Shown piece after piece: positions 7,209 through 14,654 of a stretch of 15,853 nucleotides of DNA. Source of the DNA: Caldifarciminota bacterium UBA6260 (GTDB lineage: Bacteria; Hydrothermota; 32-111); assembly GCA_002441125.1 (NCBI GenBank), contig DJVI01000019.1, positions 6,284 to 22,136 of the forward strand, given 5' to 3'. The translations under genes and the position numbers were made by a program. Every line of letters begins with the position of its first letter. Position 1 is the stretch's first letter. Below the pieces are notes generated by a model that ran no database searches, was not told the origin of the DNA, and saw nothing but the letters and a program-made list of their open reading frames with translations.

Positions 7209-7913
7209 ATGGTAAACGATATTCTGAATGTAAGATTGGATAAATTCGAAGGGCCACTTGATCTTCTTTTATACCTTATAAAAAAGAATGAGATCAACAT
7301 CTACGATATTCCTATCCAAAAAATAACTCTTCAATACCTTGAGATACTTGACAGGATGAAGGAGTTAAACATAGATATAGCGAGTGATTATATAATAATG
7401 GCAGCAACTCTTATAAAGATAAAATCTGATATGCTTATTCCAGCAAATCCTGTTGATGGTGAGGATGTTGAGGACCCAAGAAAACCACTTGTTGAAAGAT
7501 TGTTGGAATATCAGAAATTTAAGAAGATAACTGAAATTTTAAGGAATATAGAACATGAATCATCAAAACTTTTCTCAAGGAGTATAATTTTTGAAAGTAA
7601 AACTGAAGAGGAAGAGAGCCCTTACTCTCTTGTAGATCTTATGGATGTTTTCATACCACTTTTGAAAAAGGGAGAATCACTTAAACTTTACAGGGATCCT
7701 AAGGTAAAAAAAACTATCGTTGATAAAACAAAAGAGATTGTTCAATATCTTGAAGAGCATAAGGAGTTCAATTTCTTTGAGTATATAAAAAATTTTGATA
7801 ACCTTTTTGAGGTGATTTTGACTTTTATAGCTATTCTCGATCTTTCTCTGAAAGGTTTCCTTCATTTAGAACAGAATTCACAATTCGATGATATAAAAAT
7901 ATGCTTGAAGTGA
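7209..7913 (+). CDS. scpA: Segregation and condensation protein A
   Basis: Kleisin subunit of the bacterial SMC-ScpAB condensin, which organises and segregates the nucleoid. 234 residues, slightly short of the usual 240-260. The N-terminal domain is canonical: FEGPLDLLLYLIKKNEINIYDIPI, then YLEILDRM, DYIIMAATLIKIKSDMLIP and LVERLLEYQKFKK. The C-terminal winged-helix part, with VILTFIAILDLSLKG, is also recognisable. The ATG directly abuts the previous stop (TAA at 7206-7208) and has no good Shine-Dalgarno sequence, so coupling is likely. It overlaps the next gene by 13 nt. The partner scpB, which commonly follows scpA, is absent from this window, where a DHH phosphoesterase takes that position. 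Confidence 0.95.
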   Translation: MVNDILNVRLDKFEGPLDLLLYLIKKNEINIYDIPIQKITLQYLEILDRMKELNIDIASDYIIMAATLIKIKSDMLIPANPVDGEDVEDPRKPLVERLLEYQKFKKITEILRNIEHESSKLFSRSIIFESKTEEEESPYSLVDLMDVFIPLLKKGESLKLYRDPKVKKTIVDKTKEIVQYLEEHKEFNFFEYIKNFDNLFEVILTFIAILDLSLKGFLHLEQNSQFDDIKICLK

Positions 7914-9040
7914 ATGATAGAGATTTTATCGATAGAGATTTCAAAGAAGCTTTTTTGATTATCAAAAATTCCAAAAATATACTTGTTTGGGGAGATGAGG
8001 ATGCGGATGGAATAACATCTACACTTATAATTTTAAGGACTTTAAATACTCTTGGTAAAAATGCAAAATATTTTATACCATCAAGGATTAATGATGGAAT
8101 AGGTCTTGTTGAAAAAAAAGTTGATCTATTTTTAAAGAAAGATATTGATACTTTTATAACTGTGGATTGTGCATCTGTAAACTATGAACTCATAAAGAAA
8201 ATAAAACTCTCAAAAAAAAATATAATCGTTACAGACCATCATATACCTTACAAAAAAAAGGTTGAGAAGGTTCCATATATAAATCCTTACTTTTTGAGTT
8301 CAAAGAAATTTAAAAATCTTTCCGGTAGTGGTGTCTCTCTAATATTTTCTTTATACCTTTTGAAAAAATTTAAAATAGTCAAAGATTATTCCCAATCTTT
8401 CTTTTATGATCCCTTCAACATTTCACTCGCCGCCGTTGGAACTCAATGTGATAAAGTTAAGATTGATAGGACAAATGATGAAATTTTAAAATACTATAAT
8501 GGAATTTTTTATCATATACCTTATTTAAAAGAACTCGATTTTAATGAGAATACATTATGTGGAGTTTTTGCTAACTCAAAAACTGTTTCTTTTAAAAATC
8601 CTCTTGTTGAATACATTTTTAAAGAAAATTACAAAAAAAGTTTTTATATTTTCCTGAAAGGTGTAAAAAGTAAAATAGAAAATTATAGAAAGAAAATAGA
8701 AAAATATTTAAAAGAGATAGAAAAAGATTCATTCGAAAAAGAAAAATTTATTCTAATATTTAGAAAAGATATAGATTATAAATATATTGGAGTTTTATCT
8801 TCAATTTTATCCAAAAAGTATAATAAACCTGTCTGTTTAATTGGAAAGAAGGGTAAAAACTTCGGTGGTGAATGTCGTTTTGAAAGTGAAAAATTCAATT
8901 GGCTTGATACTCTAAAACTTTTCCAGAATTATTTTGTTGGTTTTGGAGGACACAAAAAGGCTGCCGGTTTTGAGATTACCTCGGAGAAAATTTATGAATT
9001 TGTTACTCAGTTTAATAATCGCTTCAACTCTTCTAAGTGA
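7901..9040 (+). CDS. RecJ-like DHH/DHHA1 phosphoesterase, short form
   Basis: 379-residue protein of the DHH superfamily. The catalytic motifs are intact: GDEDADG (31-37), VDC (88-90), TDHH (111-114) and GTQCDKV (180-186, corresponding to GTxxD of RecJ). The C-terminal DHHA1 part has GGHKKAAGF (349-357). The layout resembles RecJ, a 5'-3' single-strand DNA exonuclease, but at 379 residues it lacks room for the OB-fold and extra C-terminal domain of bacterial RecJ (about 570). It may be a RecJ-related nuclease acting on DNA or short RNA; I do not assign recJ. A Lys-rich helix links the two domains (about 255-282). The start at 7901 overlaps scpA and lacks a clear Shine-Dalgarno sequence; GTG 7910 is an alternative. 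The 3' end overlaps yidD by 47 nt. Confidence 0.85.
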   Translation: MLEVNDRDFIDRDFKEAFLIIKNSKNILVWGDEDADGITSTLIILRTLNTLGKNAKYFIPSRINDGIGLVEKKVDLFLKKDIDTFITVDCASVNYELIKKIKLSKKNIIVTDHHIPYKKKVEKVPYINPYFLSSKKFKNLSGSGVSLIFSLYLLKKFKIVKDYSQSFFYDPFNISLAAVGTQCDKVKIDRTNDEILKYYNGIFYHIPYLKELDFNENTLCGVFANSKTVSFKNPLVEYIFKENYKKSFYIFLKGVKSKIENYRKKIEKYLKEIEKDSFEKEKFILIFRKDIDYKYIGVLSSILSKKYNKPVCLIGKKGKNFGGECRFESEKFNWLDTLKLFQNYFVGFGGHKKAAGFEITSEKIYEFVTQFNNRFNSSK

Positions 9041-9389
9041 TTACTCCTACGAAGTTCCTTTTGAGAAGGGTGATACACAGAAGATCTATTATGATGAATC
9101 TTACGATAAAAAATTGACAGATAACTCTGTGAACATAATCCTTCTTTTTGGATTAAGATTCTACCAGATCTTTATATCCCCATCACAGGGTGAAGTTTGC
9201 AACTTCTCCCCATCATGTTCAAATTATATGTTCCAATCGATTAGAAAATATGGCCCAATCTTTGGTTTTGTAAAAGGAATAGATAGGTTACAGAGGTGCA
9301 ATTTCTCTGTAAGAGATTATGTGGGGACTTTTTATGACTCTATTGTTCTTATAGAGAAGAGAGGCTTTAAAGTAATAGATAAACCTTAA
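8994..9389 (+). CDS. yidD: YidD-family membrane insertion factor with N-terminal extension
   Basis: YidD is a small protein at the inner membrane that assists Sec/YidC-dependent insertion. The core is at about 46-103: GLRFYQIFISPSQGEVCNF, then SPSCSNYMFQSIRKYG and LQRCN, with the three typical cysteines at 69, 75 and 102. The protein is 131 residues, longer than the common 70-90, because it begins with a hydrophobic signal-like stretch (MNLLLSLIIASTLL) and a polar linker, and has a C-terminal tail after the core. I chose ATG 8994 because GGAG (8983-8986) lies 7 nt before it; a TTG at 8934 in the same frame would add a basic stretch with no site. It overlaps the DHH gene by 47 nt. No yidC, rnpA or rpmH, its usual neighbours, is nearby. 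Confidence 0.88.
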   Translation: MNLLLSLIIASTLLSDYSYEVPFEKGDTQKIYYDESYDKKLTDNSVNIILLFGLRFYQIFISPSQGEVCNFSPSCSNYMFQSIRKYGPIFGFVKGIDRLQRCNFSVRDYVGTFYDSIVLIEKRGFKVIDKP

Positions 9390-9398
9390 GGAAAATTT

Positions 9399-10178
9399 AT
9401 GAGAAAGATTTTTTTTATCACAATGATTTCTCTTTTGTCTTTAATGATTTTTACATCAGAACTTGATTTTGCAAAATTTTTATTCGATGATGGAGATTAT
9501 TACAGGTCTTTAACTGAATTGAAAAGAGAACTCTTTTTCTGTCAGGATACACAGATAAAGGAAAAGATAGTAAACCTTATAGGTGTGAATTATCTTTTTA
9601 TGGGTGATCTTAAATCAGCTGAAGAGAGTTTTTCAAAGATAAAAGATATATCTGAAGGTTATGAAAAAAATTATCTTTTGACATTATTTTTTCAAAAAAA
9701 ATTCAAAGATTTAAAAGAAACTAAAATAACTTTTGAAAAAAATAACGATTTTGTTTTACTTTCAAAACTATTTTTGGGAGAAGTGAAGGAAAAGGATTTC
9801 ATAAATTCTTCAGAAGAGTTGAAAGAGATATCAGATAATTTCTTCAAAATAAAAAAGAAAAATCCCTTTCTTGCCATTCTTTTTTCAACATTTTTACCGG
9901 GAAGTGGCAGATTCTACTCTGAAAGAAATGGGGATGGGCTTTTCTCTATGATGACTATTTTGACACCTATTTTTGGTTCTATCTATTATAAGTTCATAAA
10001 TGAGAATAAAACATTTTTTGTAATTTCAACATCCGTTGCCGCTGTTTTTTATCTTGGTGAACTTTATGGTTCTTTCAATTCTGCAAAAATATATTACGAA
10101 AAAAAGGTAAACAGGTATTTTTATGAAATTAAAGATAATTATTCTAACACTATTTTTCTCCCTTATTATTCTTTCTGA
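9399..10178 (+). CDS. Exported PGxG-motif membrane protein, paralogue 1
   Basis: 259 residues, not a characterised protein. Layout: signal-like hydrophobic N terminus (1-20), a helical region with a tetratricopeptide flavour (about 24-150, starting FAKFLFDDGDYYRSLTELK), then hydrophobic segments (about 157-225) opening with LFSTFLPGSGRFYSERNGDG. The PGxG(x)FY motif followed by membrane helices resembles the DUF5683/TM2-like pattern. The next gene is a paralogue sharing all three parts, including DYYR near residue 34 and the motif. AAGGA at 9388-9392 serves the start, 9 nt after yidD. The last 56 nt overlap the next gene. Function unknown; position after yidD suggests a role in envelope biogenesis, which is inference. 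Confidence 0.78.
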   Translation: MRKIFFITMISLLSLMIFTSELDFAKFLFDDGDYYRSLTELKRELFFCQDTQIKEKIVNLIGVNYLFMGDLKSAEESFSKIKDISEGYEKNYLLTLFFQKKFKDLKETKITFEKNNDFVLLSKLFLGEVKEKDFINSSEELKEISDNFFKIKKKNPFLAILFSTFLPGSGRFYSERNGDGLFSMMTILTPIFGSIYYKFINENKTFFVISTSVAAVFYLGELYGSFNSAKIYYEKKVNRYFYEIKDNYSNTIFLPYYSF

Positions 10179-10995
10179 AGAAAATTATTTTATAAAACTT
10201 CTGCAAGAAAAAGATTATTATAGAGCGATAACGGAGTTTAAAAAGTTATATTTTGAAAAAGGTTATGAAAAGGATTGTAAGTATTATTTAAAAATAAGTT
10301 CACTTTACGCTTTATCAGGTTATGACACATTCTCTTTCAAATACCTTGATCTACTTACAGAAGTTGATCTTTCTGAAAGTTGTTTTGTTTATGATGGGGT
10401 TGTCAGGTCATATCTTAATTTTAAAAGGGGAGATTTCAATTCTGCTATTTTTGAAATAGAGGACTTCGAAACTGAAGGTATTGATACATTAAAGTTGTTG
10501 CTAAATTTTTTAAAGAAAAATGTTAACAAAGAGAGTGTTGAGATTTTAGATTTTTTGGATGATTCTGTTAAAATTGATCTGAAAGATTATGAAAAAGTTA
10601 AATTGAAATCTCCAGAGTTTTCTTTTGCTTTATCATCTTTTATTCCGGGTCTTGGGGAGTTCTATTCTGGTTATCCTTCTTATGCTTTAAGGGATTTTTT
10701 GATAACTACTTTTTCAAATATTCTTTTTGTCTACTCTTTCTTTAAGGACCCTAAAGGTTATAAACTTGAAAAATTTGAATTTTCAGCAGATTATTTTAAA
10801 AATAGAGATTATTTCCTTACTCTTATTATCTACTCTTCTCTTGTTTCGAGATTTCAAAATGGTTCTAAGAGTAACGCCTACACACTCGCTGAAAAAAGAA
10901 ATGAGCAAATACGGAAAAAGTATCTTTCAAAGTTATACAATATAATTGAAAAAAAATATCAGGAAATTTTGATAGATTTTATTTTGAACTATTGA
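10123..10995 (+). CDS. Exported PGxG-motif membrane protein, paralogue 2
   Basis: 290 residues, paralogous to the preceding product. The signal-like N terminus (1-18) leads to a helical region starting FIKLLQEKDYYRAITEFKK, matching the same place in the neighbour. A GDFNSAIFEIEDF stretch (about 103-115) also looks like part of a tetratricopeptide helix pair. Then come LSSFIPGLGEFYSGY (about 171-184) and hydrophobic helices to about 255, ending in a basic, helical tail. Despite the same layout, identity looks low, so the duplication is old. The ATG at 10123 lies inside the preceding gene; the convincing signal peptide supports it, but the binding site is weak. The stop overlaps the convergent ArsR-type gene by 7 nt. 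Function unknown. Confidence 0.78.
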   Translation: MKLKIIILTLFFSLIILSEENYFIKLLQEKDYYRAITEFKKLYFEKGYEKDCKYYLKISSLYALSGYDTFSFKYLDLLTEVDLSESCFVYDGVVRSYLNFKRGDFNSAIFEIEDFETEGIDTLKLLLNFLKKNVNKESVEILDFLDDSVKIDLKDYEKVKLKSPEFSFALSSFIPGLGEFYSGYPSYALRDFLITTFSNILFVYSFFKDPKGYKLEKFEFSADYFKNRDYFLTLIIYSSLVSRFQNGSKSNAYTLAEKRNEQIRKKYLSKLYNIIEKKYQEILIDFILNY

Positions 10996-11351
10996 GGATT
11001 TTTTCTTTTGAAAAGTTCATCCCTGTTAATACTTCTTGCCTTTTGATAATCATCAAGAATTATCTTGTCTGAGTTAAAATATCCAGAAAGAAGGTTAACA
11101 ACATCCTTTGCAAATTTATCAAAAATTGAATTTGTATTTTTTACAAAGAAGACTTCATATTTACCATCATTTATTTTTGAAACTATTCCAACATCTATAA
11201 GTTTATCTAACCTTTCTTTTATATAATCTTCATCTTTAGACATTATCTCTGATAATTCAAAAATTGTGCACATCTTTTTTATAAGAAGTTTTACTATTCT
11301 TATACTTGTCTCATCTGAAAGAGCGATAAATATTTTTATGAGTTTTTCCAT
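10989..11351 (-). CDS. ArsR-type winged-helix transcriptional regulator
   Basis: 120-residue cytoplasmic DNA-binding protein and the only minus-strand gene. The N terminus, FIALSDETSIRIVKLLIKK, is the typical ArsR-family opening; the helix-turn-helix (about 28-55) follows with FELSEIMSKDEDYIKERLDKLIDVGIVSK, and a wing (NDGKYEVFFV) after it. There is one cysteine (MCTIFEL) where metal-sensing ArsR proteins carry a CxC or similar, so metal sensing is not supported; the signal is unknown. AGGAG (plus-strand 11356-11360) lies 4 nt before the start. It has its own promoter (11403-11376) and is divergent from the metalloprotease gene, whose promoter contains a perfect palindrome. The 3' end overlaps the convergent gene by 7 nt, and no terminator is visible between them. 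Confidence 0.87.
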   Translation of the reverse strand: MEKLIKIFIALSDETSIRIVKLLIKKMCTIFELSEIMSKDEDYIKERLDKLIDVGIVSKINDGKYEVFFVKNTNSIFDKFAKDVVNLLSGYFNSDKIILDDYQKARSINRDELFKRKNPQ

Positions 11352-11375
11352 ACTTCTCCTTTTATAATTTATTCC

Positions 11376-11403
11376 ATTTTAACTTTAAAAATGTTCCAGT
11401 CAA
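11376..11403 (-). promoter_or_regulatory. Promoter of the ArsR-type gene
   Basis: On the minus strand, TTGACT (11403-11398), 16 nt, then TAAAAT (11381-11376). The expected start of transcription is near 11369, giving an untranslated leader of about 18 nt that includes the AGGAG site. The hexamers and spacing are identical to the promoter at 3716-3743. Confidence 0.65.
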
Positions 11404-11460
11404 CACTTCTAAATAATAATCTCAAATCTCTTTAAAATTGAAATAGCAGCCATCTTTCTA

Positions 11461-11488
11461 TTGACAACGGTTAATATAAATATATATT
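11461..11488 (+). promoter_or_regulatory. Promoter of the metalloprotease operon
   Basis: A consensus -35, TTGACA (11461-11466), is followed after 16 nt by TATATT (11483-11488). The expected transcription start is about 11494-11497, just before the GGAGG site. The -10 and most of the spacer lie inside a 26-bp perfect palindrome, so a protein bound there would block polymerase. Confidence 0.7.
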
Positions 11489-11496
11489 TATATTAA
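11471..11496. promoter_or_regulatory. Perfect 26-bp AT palindrome, candidate operator
   Basis: The half-site TTAATATAAATAT (11471-11483) is followed directly by its exact reverse complement (11484-11496); the symmetry breaks at 11470/11497. Only A and T are used. It overlaps the -10 element and most of the spacer of the protease promoter and lies 120 nt from the start codon of the divergent ArsR-type gene. ArsR-family dimers typically bind AT-rich inverted repeats of about this length (12-2-12 in SmtB/CzrA-like members). The pairing of this protein with this site is inference. Confidence 0.55.
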
Positions 11497-11498
11497 AT

Positions 11499-11503
11499 GG
11501 AGG
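11499..11503 (+). promoter_or_regulatory. Ribosome binding site deciding a TTG start
   Basis: GGAGG lies 4 nt before the TTG at 11508. The ATG at 11497 reads into TGA after four codons, so it cannot start the protease. The TTG start gives a proper signal peptide. Confidence 0.75.
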
Positions 11504-11507
11504 TTTT

Positions 11508-14500
11508 TTGAAAAGGATTTTATTGTTATTTTTATCATTCCTTTTTATCATTTTATCTTTGAATAGTTTACAGCTTAAAGATTTAGAATTTTACAAAAAA
11601 TATTATAAAAAAAATTTGGATTTTTTTGTTAAAGCGAATAAAAAAACTTATGATTTAAAAAATAGTTACCCCGAGTTTTTTCAACCATCAAAAAGATCTA
11701 TTATAGATTTTGAAAAGAAGGGGCAGGATACTATAAGGGTTCTTGTTTTGAAAGTTGAATTTTTAGAGGATACAACATCACTTACAACAGGTAATGGAAA
11801 GATGGATTTAAGAAGGTCTACCGATAATATTTATGTTATAGATACGATAGTTAATGGGAGTGATACTTTAATTGATACGAGTGTTAACATATATTATAAA
11901 CCGGCACACGATTCTTTATATTTTCACAGGCAGATGGAAGCTTTGAGAAACTATTACTTTGATGATTCAAGAGGTAAACTTTATGTTGATTTTGAAATTT
12001 ATCCCAAGGGGCTTTACGATTGTTATACGGTTAAACATCAGATGCAATACTATGGGGATACACTTAATATAGTTTATGGAATGTTCTATCTTTTAAGGGA
12101 TGCTTTGAAAGAAGCAGAGATTGCAGGTGGTGTAGATTTTTCCAAATTTGATGCTGTAATAGTTTTCCATGCTGGTAGTATGTGGCAAACAGATTATAAC
12201 GGTGATTCACCTTTTGATCTTCCGGCAGTTTATATTCAGGGCGCTTCATATATTTTTGGTGAACCTGTTACAGTTGGTGGAAAGAGTTTTGAGGATGGAA
12301 TAATCTATTCTGAAACCGCTATTCAGGATGGAGGTTATGCTTTCATTCAGGGTGGTCTCGTTCATGAGTTTGCACACCAACTTGGAATATATGATATGTA
12401 TGATACTTCCAATAGAAGGATGGGGATGGGAGGATGGAATTTACAAGGGACAGGGAACTGGAATCTTGCCGGACTTGTTCCACCACATCAGGGTGGTTAT
12501 AACAGTACGAGCAGGTTTAACACAAAACCAAACAATGATTATTCAAACTGGATCCATTTCAACCAGACAAAAACGATTTACAAAGATACAACGGGGCTCA
12601 GAATAAAGTTCCTTGGTTCAGATGAAGATACATCTATCAAATTTTATAAGATTCCTTTAAATTCGCATGAATATTTTTTGGTTGAAAACAGATTCGCTTT
12701 TTCATCGAAAGATACAATTTCGAATTCAATCGATTCAAATGGTTTTAGAGTTTGGAAGGATGGAGTTCTTGTAAAAATAAATGATTACGATATGTCTTTG
12801 CCTTGTCCTATAGATTCTGGTGGACTCGCAATATACCATGTTGATGAAACAATAATAGTTAACGACTCAGGATACAATATGATCAATGCTGGACCAATAC
12901 TTGGGGTTGATATGGAAGAGGCTGATAGGGTTCAGGATTTCGAACTATACTATACTGATGTTGTTGACTGGGAAAAAACTTTCTATGGAACTTATGATGA
13001 CCTTTTCAGATCTGGTGGAGTTTCCAACAAGTTCACTCCTAAAACATATCCAAACACCGACGCAAACAATTTTGGAAAAACACATATCTATATTTACGAT
13101 ATTTCATCTTCAGATACTGTGATGACATTTTCTGTTCTTTTCGATTTCAGAAGGGAAGGGTTTCCATTCACTTTAAAATCAGCACCAGATGTCAACAGTC
13201 CAAAAATTTTAAAAAAGGATGGGAAAAATTATATAATAGTTCAAACTGAAAATGGCGAAATTTATGCAGTTGATTATGAAGGGAAACCACTTTCCGGTCA
13301 TGGTGTTGTTGGAACCTACAATGTAAACTCATACTCATATTCAACTATAGCGATAGGGAATGTTTCAGATAATTACGGAGAAGAGATATCTTTTACAGAT
13401 TATGATGGCAATATTTACCTTTTAAGAACAGACTCTTTAAATTCAAGAGGTTATTTCCTGCCTTTGAAAAATTCTCCACAAAATATAAAAGGAAAAATCT
13501 TATCTTCTCCTGTTCTTTACGATGTTGACAGGGACTCTTTTGACGAGGTTCTTGTTACAGGTGAGAATATGTACCTTTATCTTCTTGATTATGACTCTAC
13601 CGGTTTTTACAAAAAGGATTCAACATATCTATACTCTTCATCATGGTCTTTACCTATAGTTCTTGATGATAAAATAGTTACACTCAGTTTCGATGGAGTT
13701 TTAAGATTTTTCGATTTTGATCTTAACCAATTAGTTTATTCAAAAACTGAATATCCATACCCAACAACTTCATCACCTATAGCATGTGATATTGATGGAG
13801 ATTCTTCCGTTGAGGTGATTTTTGTAAGAGGTGATGGGACCTTCTTTATAGTTTCATCTTTAGATGGGCAAATAAAAAGTTCTAAAAAACTTCCTTTTGA
13901 TAATTTTTATTCTTCACCTGTTCCTATAGATTATAATGGTGATGGTATTTTTGAAATTGCTCTTATAGCACAAAACAATCTTTACCTTCTTGATCTTAAT
14001 GGAAATATAGTTAATGGATTTCCAAAAACTTTTAATGACCAGATACAATCATCTCCTTTATCTGTTGATCTTGATGATGATGGAGTAAATGAAATACTTG
14101 TTCATACAAAAAATGGTCTTCTCGTCTCTTTTTCAAATAGGGCACAATCCCCGGGCTTCCCTTTATCAACTGGACAATATTCAAACTCAACACCACTTGT
14201 TTGTGATCTTGATAACGATTCCTTGGTTGATATAGTTGCATGCTCTGACTCAACTATAATGGCTTATGAAATAAAGTCAAAATTGAATGAGAAAAATTGG
14301 AGCAGTTTACATTACTTGAATTCAAACAACAGGTATTTCAAATATTCTTCAACAAAATCTTCAGGTGATCTTTTGATAGTTGATGATGGTAACAACTATA
14401 TTTATCCTAACCCGACAAATGGGATTGCTAAATTGAGGTTTTCAACTCAAGCAGCCAAAGAGTTCTCATTTATGATTTTCGATCAGAGTAAAACTTTAAA

Positions 14501-14654
14501 ATATTCATCACCAAAATATCAGGCAAAAATTGGAATCAACGAGATGGATCTTTCACTTGATTTTCTATCACCCGGATTTTACAGATTGAGGTTGCTCCTT
14601 TCTGATGGAGAGAGAACAGTTTATAGAAACTTTAATTTTGGGGTTATAAGATGA
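11508..14654 (+). CDS. Secreted M6-type metalloprotease with beta-propeller and C-terminal sorting domain
   Basis: 1048 residues. A signal peptide (1-20) is followed by a zinc metalloprotease domain with VHEFAHQLGIYDMYD: His286, Glu287 and His290 of HExxH plus Gly293 and Asp296, the M6 (immune inhibitor A-like) extended motif. A GMGGWNLQGTGNW segment follows, as in M6 enzymes. From about 550 to 940 come repeats with Asp-rich turns of the FG-GAP/VCBS propeller type at 671, 760, 808, 854 and 900; the last four are 46-48 residues apart. The C terminus, from IYPNPTNG (965-972) to FLSPGFYRLRLL near the end, matches the type IX sorting-domain pattern, so the protein is probably exported through the outer membrane and surface-held or released. 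It starts at TTG with GGAGG, leads a three-gene operon and is divergent from the ArsR-type gene. The substrate is unknown. Confidence 0.9.
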   Translation: MKRILLLFLSFLFIILSLNSLQLKDLEFYKKYYKKNLDFFVKANKKTYDLKNSYPEFFQPSKRSIIDFEKKGQDTIRVLVLKVEFLEDTTSLTTGNGKMDLRRSTDNIYVIDTIVNGSDTLIDTSVNIYYKPAHDSLYFHRQMEALRNYYFDDSRGKLYVDFEIYPKGLYDCYTVKHQMQYYGDTLNIVYGMFYLLRDALKEAEIAGGVDFSKFDAVIVFHAGSMWQTDYNGDSPFDLPAVYIQGASYIFGEPVTVGGKSFEDGIIYSETAIQDGGYAFIQGGLVHEFAHQLGIYDMYDTSNRRMGMGGWNLQGTGNWNLAGLVPPHQGGYNSTSRFNTKPNNDYSNWIHFNQTKTIYKDTTGLRIKFLGSDEDTSIKFYKIPLNSHEYFLVENRFAFSSKDTISNSIDSNGFRVWKDGVLVKINDYDMSLPCPIDSGGLAIYHVDETIIVNDSGYNMINAGPILGVDMEEADRVQDFELYYTDVVDWEKTFYGTYDDLFRSGGVSNKFTPKTYPNTDANNFGKTHIYIYDISSSDTVMTFSVLFDFRREGFPFTLKSAPDVNSPKILKKDGKNYIIVQTENGEIYAVDYEGKPLSGHGVVGTYNVNSYSYSTIAIGNVSDNYGEEISFTDYDGNIYLLRTDSLNSRGYFLPLKNSPQNIKGKILSSPVLYDVDRDSFDEVLVTGENMYLYLLDYDSTGFYKKDSTYLYSSSWSLPIVLDDKIVTLSFDGVLRFFDFDLNQLVYSKTEYPYPTTSSPIACDIDGDSSVEVIFVRGDGTFFIVSSLDGQIKSSKKLPFDNFYSSPVPIDYNGDGIFEIALIAQNNLYLLDLNGNIVNGFPKTFNDQIQSSPLSVDLDDDGVNEILVHTKNGLLVSFSNRAQSPGFPLSTGQYSNSTPLVCDLDNDSLVDIVACSDSTIMAYEIKSKLNEKNWSSLHYLNSNNRYFKYSSTKSSGDLLIVDDGNNYIYPNPTNGIAKLRFSTQAAKEFSFMIFDQSKTLKYSSPKYQAKIGINEMDLSLDFLSPGFYRLRLLLSDGERTVYRNFNFGVIR

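Noticed and set aside
8934..8993. Earlier TTG start for yidD
   Set aside because: It adds a basic stretch that is simply the DHHA1 coding region in another frame; ATG 8994 has a GGAG site and a signal-like start.
11472..11495. AT palindrome read as a transcription terminator
   Set aside because: No gene ends before it on the + strand, it has no GC core, and it lies inside a promoter; an operator explains it better.
12328..13122. Alternative + strand frames within the metalloprotease gene
   Set aside because: They lie in a second frame of a region whose main frame carries the HExxH motif and conserved M6 segments.
13500..14300. Repeat units in the protease gene as a DNA repeat array
   Set aside because: The periodicity is at the protein level (propeller blades with Asp-rich turns); the DNA copies are too diverged to be a recent repeat.
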